Below are positions 1 to 8,689 of a stretch of 64,000 bases of DNA, piece by piece. The notes beneath the pieces are model-generated. The model was given only the letters and a program-made list of their open reading frames with translations, ran no database searches and had not been told where the DNA came from. A program made the translations under genes and the position numbers. The DNA comes from Flavobacteriaceae bacterium (lineage in GTDB: Bacteria; Bacteroidota; Bacteroidia; Flavobacteriales; Flavobacteriaceae), in the NCBI GenBank assembly GCA_013373385.1, contig JABXHX010000025.1, forward strand, positions 49,080-113,079, in the 5' to 3' direction. How positions within the stretch are numbered: the stretch's first letter is position 1; the number at the start of each line of letters is the position of its first letter.

Positions 1-1289
1 ATTTGATTAAGGCTAGGACGTACTTCTATTACTGGATCTAGTAATCCTGTAGGGCGAATGACTTGTTCTACAAACAGACCTTCTGTTTTTTGCAATTCGT
101 AATCTGCAGGAGTTGCACTAACATAAATGACTTGATTTTGGATAGCTTCAAATTCTTCAAATTTTAAAGGACGATTGTCCATTGCGGCAGGTAATCGAAA
201 ACCGTGTTCAACTAGGTTTTCTTTTCTGCTTCTATCGCCTCCATACATAGCATGCGTTTGTGGTATGGTAACATGACTTTCATCAATTATCATCAAATAG
301 TCTTCTGGAAAATAATCTAACAAGCAGAATGGTCTTGTACCGGCTTTTCTTCCGTCTAAGTAGCGAGAGTAATTTTCAATTCCAGAGCAATATCCTAATT
401 CACGAATCATTTCTAAGTCAAACTCGGTACGCTCTTTTAAGCGTTTGGCTTCAAGATGTTTCCCAATCTCTTTAAAATAATCAACTTGTTTTACCATATC
501 TTCTTGAATCTTATGAATAGCGTTTTGCAATACATCGGCAGATGTAACAAAAAGATTGGCAGGGTAGATGGTTAGCTTTTCAAATTGCTCAAGAATGGTA
601 TTGCTTTCCAACTCAAAAGACTCAATTTCGTCTATTTCATCTCCAAAAAAATGGATGCGATAACCGTTATCTCCATACGATGGATAAATAGTAACAACAT
701 CGCCTTTTACTTTAAAAGTTCCGCTTTTAATTTCAAACTCGGTTCTAGCATAGAGGCTGGTAACTAATTGGTGTAAAAACTTAGTTCTAGTAATTTGTTG
801 CCCTACTGTAATTGGAATGACATTTTTCTTGAATTCTTCTGGATTTCCAATACCGTATAAACAAGATACTGAAGCAACTACTAAGACGTCTCTACGACCT
901 GAAAGTAGGGAAGAAGAGGTACTGATTCTCAGTTTTTCTATATCATCATTTATTGATAAATCTTTTTCAATATAGGTTCCTGTTACTGGTATGTATGCTT
1001 CTGGTTGATAATAATCGTAATAAGAAACAAAATATTCTACGGCATTGTTTGGGAAAAACTGCTTAAACTCAGAGTATAATTGAGCTGCCAATGTTTTGTT
1101 ATGCGCCAAAACTAAGGTAGGTCTGTTTATTTTTTCAATTACGTTGGCAGCAGTAAAAGTTTTTCCAGAACCAGTAACACCAAGTAATGTCTGGTATTTT
1201 TCACCATCAACAACTCCTTTGACTAGTTGATTGATTGCTTCTGGCTGATCTCCTGTGGGTTTAAACTTTGATTCTAATTGAAAATCCAT
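1..1289 (-). CDS. uvrB: Excinuclease ABC subunit UvrB (3' part outside window)
   Basis: About 429 N-terminal residues of UvrB, the ATP-dependent damage-verifying subunit of UvrABC nucleotide excision repair in the cytoplasm. I translated it from the minus strand. It shows Walker A GVTGSGKT (residues 37-44), the beta-hairpin motif [10 protein letters not shown] (about 90-99) that clamps the damaged strand, a DESH helicase motif, and VSATPADYE near the edge. UvrB is usually about 660-670 residues, so roughly a third lies beyond the left edge. The ATG at 1289 sits 5 bases after a TATTTTTG element, so the transcript may be nearly leaderless. A photolyase at the other end of the window repairs the same UV lesions. 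Confidence 0.97.
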   Translation of the reverse strand, partial: MDFQLESKFKPTGDQPEAINQLVKGVVDGEKYQTLLGVTGSGKTFTAANVIEKINRPTLVLAHNKTLAAQLYSEFKQFFPNNAVEYFVSYYDYYQPEAYIPVTGTYIEKDLSINDDIEKLRISTSSSLLSGRRDVLVVASVSCLYGIGNPEEFKKNVIPITVGQQITRTKFLHQLVTSLYARTEFEIKSGTFKVKGDVVTIYPSYGDNGYRIHFFGDEIDEIESFELESNTILEQFEKLTIYPANLFVTSADVLQNAIHKIQEDMVKQVDYFKEIGKHLEAKRLKERTEFDLEMIRELGYCSGIENYSRYLDGRKAGTRPFCLLDYFPEDYLMIIDESHVTIPQTHAMYGGDRSRKENLVEHGFRLPAAMDNRPLKFEEFEAIQNQVIYVSATPADYELQKTEGLFVEQVIRPTGLLDPVIEVRPSLNQ

Positions 1290-1294
1290 AGGCA

Positions 1295-1302
1295 CAAAAA
1301 TA
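1295..1302 (-). promoter_or_regulatory. Putative -7 promoter element of uvrB
   Basis: TATTTTTG on the minus strand matches the Bacteroidota TAnnTTTG consensus. It ends 5 bases before the uvrB ATG. No convincing -33 TTG was assigned. Confidence 0.5.
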
Positions 1303-1334
1303 CAGATTAAGAGTAGAAAATAGTGTGAATTGTA

Positions 1335-4181
1335 TTATTTTCTTAGCAAGCTGAAGTGACCAGTTTCTTTTCTAATATTTCCGTTGATGTCTTCCAGTAC
1401 TGCATTGAACCAATAATCATTAGAAGGTAGTTTTTTTCCGTTAACGGTTCCATCCCATCCAACATTTTTATCGGTGATAACGGTAAGTACTTTTCCAAAC
1501 CTGTCAAAGATTTCTACTCTTGCAGAAGTATAGTAGTTATTATTGGCTCCAACAATTTTCCAAGTATCGTAATCTCCGTCGTTATTAGGCGTAAAATGAC
1601 GTTGAAAAAATAAGAAAGACAATTGTTTACTACTTGTAATTCCACAACCATTTTTGTCTCTAACGTAGACAATATTTAGTCCAGGTTTTACATTGTTAAA
1701 AGTGTAGGTTAGTTTTTCTGACCCTGAAACAAAATCTGCAGTATTGGTACTGTTTAATGCAAATTCATAGTCTCCAATTCCAGTAATAGTAACAGTTAAT
1801 ACATTTTTATCTGGATTGTCAATATTGTCAGTAATATCTGTTTTGCTAATCAATGCTTTATTAGATTCTATAACATCAAAAGTATTGTAGCCAGAACTCT
1901 TCGTATCGTCATTTGGGTCTGCTACATTATTTTGATAACTTCTATAGGCAATTACTTTATAGGTACCTTGTACATTGGCTTTATGTGTTGAGTTCGTTGC
2001 TCCTGTAATTAAATTACCGTTCAAATACCATTCATAAGTATCAGCTGGGTTTCCAGTATTAGCATCTAAATCTACTGTCAATAATTGAGGGTTGTCTATT
2101 GGATTGTTTACACATAAATATACAGGATTTACATTCCCTTGCGGAACTGGTCTGGTATTTACAAATATTTTAAATTGTCCAATACCCGAACAAGCACTTG
2201 TACCTACAGTAGAAACCCTTACAAAAACATCAGAATTATCTGTAAATAAATCATCTTCATACGGAGTGACAATTTGATTGGTTTGTAGCGAGGCATCTGT
2301 CGCATTTCTATAATACTCGAAAGTATGTGATGTAGCTGTAAAAGCACCCCCAGAGTTTGCGATTATCTCTTTTGTTTTTGTATCAAAATCATAATAAGCA
2401 TTTCCAGAACCTACGCTATTTCTTGCGTTAGGGTTGTTGGCATTTACATCAGATTCTGTTAAGTATAAATTAGGATAATTGGCAGGAGTTGTAGCATTAG
2501 ATTTTAATTCAATGCTTCCAAATACTTTACAACCAGAAATGTTATTGGTTACTCTTACCGTTAAAGTATGATTGCCCGTATTGGTAGAAACACTGTTTCT
2601 GTAGTTAGCTTTGTTCACCGGATTTGTGTAGTTGGTGTCAGCAGTTTCAAAGAACTCAACGGTAACATCCGATGCATTTTGAGTCAATGCGCCTTCTTTA
2701 GAACTAAGATTAAAAGAGGTAATTCCGTCGGTTGGGTTCGAGTCAAAATCACACTGCTCATATACAGGAATGCTAAATACTTTTGGCAACGGAAGGAATT
2801 CAACTTCTACGGAACTATTGTATTTTCTTTGTCTACCACATTTGTCTGTAATTGTCATTTCTAATCTATAAATTCCATTACCATAATTGGTATTGTCAAT
2901 CTCTAAAATTCGTGTAGTAATGTCTACGCTTGGGTCACCATCTTTGGTCCATTTGTATACAGAGCTGGCTCCGCCTACTAATTCAGGTTCCATTTTTAAT
3001 TTCTGACCCACACAAACTTCTTGTTTTTGCTGATTAAGATTTACTGAAGTATCATCGCTATCTACAATATTTACAGGAGCAAAAAACGATTGAATAAAAG
3101 GAGGTAGGCCTTCTGATGATGTTGTGCCTGAAGCTAATGCAATACCATTTTCTTCAAATTTAACATCAGCTCCATTTTTATTAGGTTCGTTTATTACGCC
3201 TAAAAATGATTTTCTACTTCGTGCATAATAGATTCTACCGTCAATACCAAGTTGCAAAGCGCCTCGAAAACCAATTTCTGAGTGAATTTTGTACCTAGAA
3301 CTATTGATATTGTTTGCAGTTAAATCAAATTGATAGATATTAGCTTCACTAGGGTCGTTAGCACCTTGACTGTGATCTCCAGTAGAAATGTATAGTTTTT
3401 CACTCGTATTAGAAAAGCCAACCCCATAGCCATTTTCTCTATTTAAATCTATGGTTCTTTTATTTGTTACTTTTCCGTCTGTTGTATTAAAATCAAATAA
3501 AAAACTATTGTCACCTTGGTTGGCTAATACTAAGTATTTACCATCAGGAGAAACTTTTAATGCGCCCCTAGTAGTTCTTATGGATGCACCGAAAGAACTT
3601 GGAATAGCATTTGTATCTACACCATTTGCATCAACCTTATAGGCGTAAAAATTGGAGCGGTCAGCAGAAATCACCCAAAAAGTATCACAGTCAAATCCTT
3701 CAACAGCCGTTACTTTTTCAGACCAACCTGCATTGTATCCTAAATTAACAGGCCCAGTAGTAACTTCTCCTAAGCCTCCATTTTTTGATACATCTACAGT
3801 ATACAGATTTAAACCAGAACCAATACTTATTGTAAATAAATAGTAAATTGTACTACTGGCTGGTTTTGGAACAACCAAAGCAGATTGTGTACTAGAAGGG
3901 TTTCCTAATAGGTTATTTGCTGGAGAACCCCCAGTGTAATTCATTACTTGATGATTTTTATTCCATACGGTTGAACCATCAGAATAAAAGAGCAAACTTC
4001 CTTTGTCGTCAGATATTGTAGAACATCCTTCAAATGTGTTTAATTCTCCTGTTATATTTGTTGGAGGAGAGGTAGAAAAATCTAATCCTGCTTTATGGCC
4101 AAAATACCAAAAATTCGCTTCTTTTTGTGCAAATGTGCTAAGAGTAAATAAAAGTAAAAAGGCACTTAGTACTATTCTCAT
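1335..4181 (-). CDS. T9SS type B secreted protein with CHU_C sorting domain
   Basis: A 948-residue secreted protein. Residues 1-19 are a signal peptide ending in Ala-Gln. Residues about 20-370 look like a beta-propeller, with repeated blocks such as SPDGKYLVLANQ and IDGRIYYARS. The middle contains Ig/PKD-like segments (YKWTKDG; EWYLNGN). The last 85 or so residues are the gliding-motility-associated C-terminal domain (starting FTPNNDGDYDTWKI, then VEIFDRFGKVL and GWDGT). In this family that domain directs export by the type IX secretion system and cell-surface attachment (type B sorting). No catalytic motif is seen, so the role (adhesin or binding scaffold) is inferred. Monocistronic. An 8-base inverted repeat covers its start codon. 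Confidence 0.93.
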   Translation of the reverse strand: MRIVLSAFLLLFTLSTFAQKEANFWYFGHKAGLDFSTSPPTNITGELNTFEGCSTISDDKGSLLFYSDGSTVWNKNHQVMNYTGGSPANNLLGNPSSTQSALVVPKPASSTIYYLFTISIGSGLNLYTVDVSKNGGLGEVTTGPVNLGYNAGWSEKVTAVEGFDCDTFWVISADRSNFYAYKVDANGVDTNAIPSSFGASIRTTRGALKVSPDGKYLVLANQGDNSFLFDFNTTDGKVTNKRTIDLNRENGYGVGFSNTSEKLYISTGDHSQGANDPSEANIYQFDLTANNINSSRYKIHSEIGFRGALQLGIDGRIYYARSRKSFLGVINEPNKNGADVKFEENGIALASGTTSSEGLPPFIQSFFAPVNIVDSDDTSVNLNQQKQEVCVGQKLKMEPELVGGASSVYKWTKDGDPSVDITTRILEIDNTNYGNGIYRLEMTITDKCGRQRKYNSSVEVEFLPLPKVFSIPVYEQCDFDSNPTDGITSFNLSSKEGALTQNASDVTVEFFETADTNYTNPVNKANYRNSVSTNTGNHTLTVRVTNNISGCKVFGSIELKSNATTPANYPNLYLTESDVNANNPNARNSVGSGNAYYDFDTKTKEIIANSGGAFTATSHTFEYYRNATDASLQTNQIVTPYEDDLFTDNSDVFVRVSTVGTSACSGIGQFKIFVNTRPVPQGNVNPVYLCVNNPIDNPQLLTVDLDANTGNPADTYEWYLNGNLITGATNSTHKANVQGTYKVIAYRSYQNNVADPNDDTKSSGYNTFDVIESNKALISKTDITDNIDNPDKNVLTVTITGIGDYEFALNSTNTADFVSGSEKLTYTFNNVKPGLNIVYVRDKNGCGITSSKQLSFLFFQRHFTPNNDGDYDTWKIVGANNNYYTSARVEIFDRFGKVLTVITDKNVGWDGTVNGKKLPSNDYWFNAVLEDINGNIRKETGHFSLLRK

Positions 4182-4202
4182 TCGATTTTTTTTTATCGAA
4201 TG
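4179..4202 (-). promoter_or_regulatory. Inverted repeat sequestering the start codon of the T9SS protein
   Basis: The minus strand reads CATTCGAT, eight A, then ATCGAATG. The arms are perfect reverse complements, and the last three bases are the ATG start codon at 4181. In RNA this would be an 8-bp hairpin with an A8 loop holding AUG in the stem. As DNA it could be an operator just downstream of the -7 element. Confidence 0.55.
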
Positions 4203-4203
4203 T

Positions 4204-4211
4204 CAAATATA
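4204..4211 (-). promoter_or_regulatory. Putative -7 promoter element of the T9SS protein gene
   Basis: TATATTTG on the minus strand matches TAnnTTTG. It lies directly before the inverted repeat at 4179-4202 and 22 bases before the ATG. Confidence 0.6.
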
Positions 4212-4222
4212 ATTGAAAACTA

Positions 4223-5068
4223 TTACAAATCTCTCTTTTTTAACAAGGCATATGACAAGTAGATAAAAATTGCTGTCCATGCAGAAACAATTAGTATATC
4301 TAAATACTGTACTGAAAAGTCCTTTGTTATTTGCTCTCCAATCTGATTTGCAACAGATTTAACAGCGCCTAATCTTGTAAAAGGTTCTTTAATCAGATTA
4401 GACATGGCTTCTAAAGGGAGAAATTGCATGATGTTATTAACAGCTTCAGAGGTATGTTCATTACTTCTAAAAGAGTAAAATAAGTATCCTTTAAAAATAC
4501 TTTCTATAATTAACCACACAATTATGGCTCCAACGGCAAAAGCAGAACGTTTTACTAAAATTCCGAAGAATAATCCCATAGAAAAGAAACCTACAAGTTT
4601 AATAAAGAAAGCTAATAAGTATTCAAGGTCAGAGATAATAATTGAAAACTCATTATAATCAGAATAAACAACCCCTAGAATTAGAGAAACTAAAAAAACA
4701 AATATTGTAGAAATTCCAGCAAAAGCAATTACTGTGTAAAATTTAGATAAAATAAATTCTTTTTTGCTTAGTCCATCTATTAGGTTTTGTTTGAGGGTTT
4801 TGTTACTGTACTCGTTTGCCATCATAGAAACAATAACTAGCAGTAAAAAGAACTTAAAAATTGCTGCAACAAAAGTGTTAAAATGCCAGATGTAAGGAAA
4901 ATTGAAAATCCCTTGTTCGGCTAAATGAAATTTAACAGGACCAATATCAAACTTAATTGCAGCTATTAATGCTATTGATGTTAATAAACCAAAGTAAATA
5001 ATAGATAATACTTTACTTGCTCTGTTGTGTTTTAATTTATGAAATTCTATATTTAGTAATCTAAACAT
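4223..5068 (-). CDS. ABC-2 type transporter permease
   Basis: A 281-residue integral membrane protein with about six hydrophobic segments (near residues 23-43, 65-85, 108-132, 150-170, 175-192 and 255-275). It has the layout of an ABC-2 permease: an N-terminal cytoplasmic stretch, TM1, a periplasmic loop, then a cluster of segments and a basic C-terminus (LLKKRDL). It lies 62 bases downstream of the ATPase gene at 5131-6030 on the same strand, so the two very likely form one exporter. The substrate is unknown. BcrAB-like peptide/antibiotic efflux or gliding-type GldF are family possibilities, but the sequence does not decide. Confidence 0.85.
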   Translation of the reverse strand: MFRLLNIEFHKLKHNRASKVLSIIYFGLLTSIALIAAIKFDIGPVKFHLAEQGIFNFPYIWHFNTFVAAIFKFFLLLVIVSMMANEYSNKTLKQNLIDGLSKKEFILSKFYTVIAFAGISTIFVFLVSLILGVVYSDYNEFSIIISDLEYLLAFFIKLVGFFSMGLFFGILVKRSAFAVGAIIVWLIIESIFKGYLFYSFRSNEHTSEAVNNIMQFLPLEAMSNLIKEPFTRLGAVKSVANQIGEQITKDFSVQYLDILIVSAWTAIFIYLSYALLKKRDL

Positions 5069-5130
5069 GATGTATTGTATATTTTATGAATTTAGTTTCG
5101 ATACTAGTTATCAAAAAGATATTCAGTTGA

Positions 5131-6030
5131 TTAATTGTTGTTTGTTAAGTCTAAGAATTGTTGTTCTAAACTTGGCTTGCGTTTTACCAAGTGAGATAAC
5201 GCAATACCATTGTTGAATAAAAAAGAGTTCATCTCTGAAGCAGCCATTTCTTTGTTTAATGTCGCAATAATAATTTCTTCTTCTTTCTTTACCGAGCTAA
5301 TAGCTTCGTGGTTTTCTAACAACTCAATCAATGCATTCTCGCCAGTATCAGTTTTAAGTTCAAAGAGGCCATTAGAAGCTGTCATTTCATCAACTCTACC
5401 CGAATACAATTTTACGCCTTTTCTTATCACAACCACATGACTACAAACTTTTTCAACTTCGTCTAGTAGGTGAGAGGCTAGTAAAATAGTAGTACCACTT
5501 TTAGCAATTTCTTTTATAATTTGTCTAATTTCATGAATTCCTTGTGGGTCTAACCCGTTGGTTGGTTCATCTAAAATTAAAATTTCAGGGTCGTTTAACA
5601 AGGCAGAAGCAATGGCTAACCGTTGTTTCATTCCTAACGAAAAGGTTTTGAATTTACTGTCTCTACGTTCGTAAAGGTTTACGGTTTGTAGTTTTTCGTC
5701 AATCTTATCATAAGGCACTCCTTTAATTTTACAAATAAGTTGCAGGTTTTGTGTAGCGGTCATAAACGGATAAAAATTAGGACGCTCAATTATGGCACCT
5801 ACTTTTTTCAAGGCTTCATGTGTAGATAAACTACCGTCAAACCAACTAAAGTTACCTGAAGTTTTATTTACAACATTTAAGATGATTCCTAATGTGGTAG
5901 ATTTACCACTTCCGTTTGGACCTAAAATTCCGTATACATTTCCTTTTTGTATGTCAAAAGAAAGGTTGTTTACTGCATGTACTGGGCCAAATTTTTTGTC
6001 TAGATTCTTTAAAGATAAGATTGTTTCCAA
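5131..6030 (-). CDS. ABC transporter ATP-binding protein (BcrA-like)
   Basis: A 299-residue cytoplasmic ATPase that would power the permease at 4223-5068. Walker A is GPNGSGKST (about residues 37-45), the signature is FSLGMKQRLAIA, Walker B is ILILDEPTNGLDP and the H-loop is ASHLLDE. The roughly 80 residues after the nucleotide-binding domain match the accessory C-terminus of BcrA-type ABC-2 ATPases. The start is TTG at 6030: no in-frame ATG occurs upstream within about 20 codons or near the N-terminus, and the protein aligns from here as METILSLKNL. The substrate is not predictable. Confidence 0.9.
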   Translation of the reverse strand: METILSLKNLDKKFGPVHAVNNLSFDIQKGNVYGILGPNGSGKSTTLGIILNVVNKTSGNFSWFDGSLSTHEALKKVGAIIERPNFYPFMTATQNLQLICKIKGVPYDKIDEKLQTVNLYERRDSKFKTFSLGMKQRLAIASALLNDPEILILDEPTNGLDPQGIHEIRQIIKEIAKSGTTILLASHLLDEVEKVCSHVVVIRKGVKLYSGRVDEMTASNGLFELKTDTGENALIELLENHEAISSVKKEEEIIIATLNKEMAASEMNSFLFNNGIALSHLVKRKPSLEQQFLDLTNNN

Positions 6031-6113
6031 TGAAATTATTTTGTCGATTATGGTTGTTCGACGACCAAGATACCAAAATGTTACAGGAATTAAAGCTCTT
6101 TTAAAGAAAGATT

Positions 6114-6596
6114 TTAATAATTATCAAAATCAAAATCATCAAAAATATCTAACGAATCGTCAGGCAAATCATCACTAAAATCGTCTGCAATAAATTCTTT
6201 GTCTGGTGCTTTTTCTGGCATTTTGCCAATTGACATGATTAGCTTAGGTGCTTCTATGATTTCATCAGTAATATCAATTACTTCAATGTAAAAAGACCAC
6301 ATGCTAAAAAAGTCGTATACATAAATAAGCTTATCATTTTTATTTGCCAGGGTGTCTTCTAAAACACATGTACGCATAGAGAGCGCATTCTCAAATTCTG
6401 ACATGTTGAATAGTGGAATTTCCTCACCTTGATTCCAGTCATTATCGGTTCTGTAAAACGAAGCCATTTCTTGTCCGTCAAAATCAAATGATTTGGCAAT
6501 TTCTAGATGCAACTCTTCTAAAGTAATCTTGTTATTGACTACAATTGTTCTTATTACATCTTCTGGTGTGTCTAATATGGCACGTACTTTATACAT
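6114..6596 (-). CDS. pRiA4b ORF-3-like (IS1096 TnpR-type passenger family) protein
   Basis: A 160-residue cytoplasmic protein of the plasmid pRiA4b ORF-3-like family (PF07929). The start (MYKVRAILD...), followed by ITLEELHLEIAKSFDFDGQE and the FYRTDNDW segment, is the typical fold core. The last 25 residues are strongly acidic (an Asp-rich tail). The family was named from mobile elements but is common as a lone chromosomal gene in Flavobacteriia, and no transposase or inverted repeats are seen here. Molecular function is unknown. It lies upstream of the ABC pair, 83 bases away on the same strand. Confidence 0.8.
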   Translation of the reverse strand: MYKVRAILDTPEDVIRTIVVNNKITLEELHLEIAKSFDFDGQEMASFYRTDNDWNQGEEIPLFNMSEFENALSMRTCVLEDTLANKNDKLIYVYDFFSMWSFYIEVIDITDEIIEAPKLIMSIGKMPEKAPDKEFIADDFSDDLPDDSLDIFDDFDFDNY

Positions 6597-6660
6597 TAAA
6601 AATTATGTTGTGACTGAGGCAGCAAAAATACAATAAATAATATGTATTTTTACCATAAAT

Positions 6661-7089
6661 ATGAAGACAATGTTGGATAAAGAAATCGCTTTAAAAAAGC
6701 TAAATGCTATGTGTAAAAATACTTTAATGGAAACTTTACACATACAATATACAGATGTAGGTGATGATTTTTTGGTGGCTACTATGCCTGTGAACCCAAG
6801 TGTACATCAACCTTACGGATTATTACACGGGGGTGCAACGGCAGCTTTGGCAGAAAGTGTTGGAAGCGCAGCATCGGCAATTTTTGTTGATAACAAAACA
6901 GAGCTTGTTAAAGGAATTGAATTGGCAATTAATCACATAAAAAGTGTTAAAGAAGGGATGGTAATTGCTACTGCAAAAATAATTCACAAAGGAAGTACTA
7001 CCCATTTGTGGGAAATAAAAATTACAAATGAAAATGGCGATTTAATTTCTGTAAGTAAATTGACTAATATTGTGTTAGAAAAACGGTAA
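6661..7089 (+). CDS. PaaI-type hotdog thioesterase, likely DHNA-CoA hydrolase (MenI)
   Basis: A 142-residue hotdog-fold acyl-CoA thioesterase. The motif PYGLLHGGATAALAESVGS (residues 51-69) carries the HGG and the catalytic-type Glu65 of the 4HBT/PaaI family. The isochorismate synthase gene follows 36 bases later, so the most economical role is hydrolysis of 1,4-dihydroxy-2-naphthoyl-CoA in menaquinone synthesis. That is inference from context, since close paralogues act in phenylacetate metabolism. ATG at 6661 is used; a second ATG three codons on is also possible. A TATTTTTA stretch just upstream (6645-6652) resembles a -7 element. Confidence 0.85.
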   Translation: MKTMLDKEIALKKLNAMCKNTLMETLHIQYTDVGDDFLVATMPVNPSVHQPYGLLHGGATAALAESVGSAASAIFVDNKTELVKGIELAINHIKSVKEGMVIATAKIIHKGSTTHLWEIKITNENGDLISVSKLTNIVLEKR

Positions 7090-7125
7090 TTAAACCTATT
7101 TAAACAAACTTTTAATGTTGTTCAA

Positions 7126-8193
7126 TTGAAACAGATAGAAGATAAAATTAACCAAGCATATACAAACCAACTTCCGTTTGTAGTTTACAATAAGCCAAAA
7201 GAAGAGAAGGTAGTTGGACTTTTTCAAAAAGACAGTCAGTTGCATACGCTAACAACTAATTTTAATAAAAGTGGATTTGTTTTTGCGCCGTTTACTTCTG
7301 ATAGAGAAACAATTATTTTTCCATTAGAAACGTCAGTAGTAATTGAAGAATCTTATGCTAAAAAAGCACTTAGTTTAAAAGAGGCTAGCGCAGAAGATAG
7401 TCAGCAAGCAAAAAAAAAACATATTGCATTAATTACGAAAGCCATTAATGCAATTGCTACTGGTAATTTTGAGAAGGTAGTACTTTCTAGAAAAGTAGTA
7501 AAAGAAATTGAAACAATTGATATTGTAGAAGTATATCAAAAGCTGTTGAACACATATCCTAATGCATTTGTGTATGTGTGGTATCATCCAAGTGTTGGTT
7601 TGTGGTTTGGTGCAACTCCAGAGACATTACTTAATATTAAAAACTATACTTTTACAACCATGGCTTTGGCAGGTACGCAATTGTATATTGAAAACACCAA
7701 AGCTGTATGGCAGCCAAAAGAACTACAAGAACAAGAGTTTGTTACTGAATATATTGTTCAAAAATTATCGCAGTTTGCAAAAGACATTCAACTTTCTGAA
7801 ACTACTACGGTAAAAGCAGGTTCTTTATTACACTTAAAAACTGATATTTCAGCAAGATTAGATACTGCAAAAAATGACAGTTTGTACGCTTTGATAACTA
7901 CATTGCATCCAACTCCAGCTGTTTGTGGCTTACCAAAAGAAATTACAAAACAGTTTATTTTAGAGAATGAAAATTACAATCGTTCTTATTATACCGGTTT
8001 TTTAGGTGAGCTAAATATGTGTAATGGTCAAAAAAGAAACTCGTCACATCTGTTTGTTAATTTACGTTGTATGGAGTTTAAAGATAATAGCGCTTTTATT
8101 TATGTCGGTGGAGGAATTACCAAAGACAGTGTTGCAGAAAAAGAATATCAAGAAACTGTTTCTAAAAGTAAGATTATGCTAAAAGTATTGTAA
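7126..8193 (+). CDS. menF: Isochorismate synthase
   Basis: A 355-residue chorismate-utilising enzyme that converts chorismate to isochorismate, the first step of menaquinone synthesis (or of catechol siderophores). Family motifs are GNFEKVVLSRKV, YVWYHPSVGLWFGATPETLL, MALAGTQ, LHPTPAVCGLPK and NRSYYTGFLGE. Only a TTG start (7126) fits: no ATG lies between the stop of the thioesterase gene and the first conserved residues. Both genes are in the same frame with a single UAA and 12 codons between them. The thioesterase neighbour favours menaquinone over siderophores. The other men genes are not in the window. Confidence 0.93.
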   Translation: MKQIEDKINQAYTNQLPFVVYNKPKEEKVVGLFQKDSQLHTLTTNFNKSGFVFAPFTSDRETIIFPLETSVVIEESYAKKALSLKEASAEDSQQAKKKHIALITKAINAIATGNFEKVVLSRKVVKEIETIDIVEVYQKLLNTYPNAFVYVWYHPSVGLWFGATPETLLNIKNYTFTTMALAGTQLYIENTKAVWQPKELQEQEFVTEYIVQKLSQFAKDIQLSETTTVKAGSLLHLKTDISARLDTAKNDSLYALITTLHPTPAVCGLPKEITKQFILENENYNRSYYTGFLGELNMCNGQKRNSSHLFVNLRCMEFKDNSAFIYVGGGITKDSVAEKEYQETVSKSKIMLKVL

Positions 8194-8197
8194 AATA

Positions 8198-8229
8198 AAA
8201 TCGCCATCAACTTTTGATGGCGATTTTTG
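8198..8229 (+). terminator. Bidirectional intrinsic terminator
   Basis: AATCGCCATCAA pairs with TTGATGGCGATT across a short loop, with A and T runs on either side. It lies between convergent menF (plus) and the PUR-family gene (minus) and can serve both. Confidence 0.85.
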
Positions 8230-8250
8230 TGAGAATTATTTGAATTAAAA

Positions 8251-8610
8251 TCAGATGTCATCAAACGAAACATCTGTAAAGCTTTCTGTGGTTGCATTTT
8301 CGGTAGCAACATCTTCCTTTTTATAATCTTTTTGGTGTCTTTCACTAATTACTTCTTCTCCTTTTTCATTAACAATAAAATCTGTTGCGGCTTTTAGCAT
8401 TTCGTTAAACTCAGAAAAATCTTCTTTGTAAAGATAAATTTTGTGTTTTTGATAATGAAAAGAACCATCATCATGTGTAAACTTTTTACTTTCTGTAATC
8501 GTCAAATAATAATCATCTGCTTTTGTAGATCTAACATCAAAAAAGTATGTTCTTCTTCCTGCTCTCAACACTTGAGAAAAAATCTCTTCTTGTTCTACTC
8601 TCTCTGCCAT
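8251..8610 (-). CDS. DUF3276 / PUR-family nucleic-acid-binding protein
   Basis: A 119-residue protein of the DUF3276 family, whose fold is that of PUR-alpha single-stranded DNA/RNA-binding domains. Typical segments are FSQVLRAGRRTYFFDVR, YYLTITESKKF and HKIYLYKEDFSEFNEML. The chosen start is ATG 8610 (MAERVEQEEIF), where family members begin; the frame runs 15 codons further upstream to 8655, but that part is A/T-rich noise. The C-terminus is a low-complexity acidic/polar tail. The physiological target is unknown. Monocistronic. Confidence 0.9.
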   Translation of the reverse strand: MAERVEQEEIFSQVLRAGRRTYFFDVRSTKADDYYLTITESKKFTHDDGSFHYQKHKIYLYKEDFSEFNEMLKAATDFIVNEKGEEVISERHQKDYKKEDVATENATTESFTDVSFDDI

Positions 8611-8689
8611 AATAATTAAAAATAAGTTATTTTTTAGTTTTTGTTTGCTGAACAAATCTAAAAAAATATTTTACTTATTCAACAAATCA

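Noticed and set aside
5792..6178. 128-residue plus-strand frame
   Set aside because: Antisense shadow of the ABC ATPase gene and its upstream neighbour.
6114..6596. A mobile element
   Set aside because: No transposase, terminal repeats or target duplication around the pRiA4b-ORF3-like gene.
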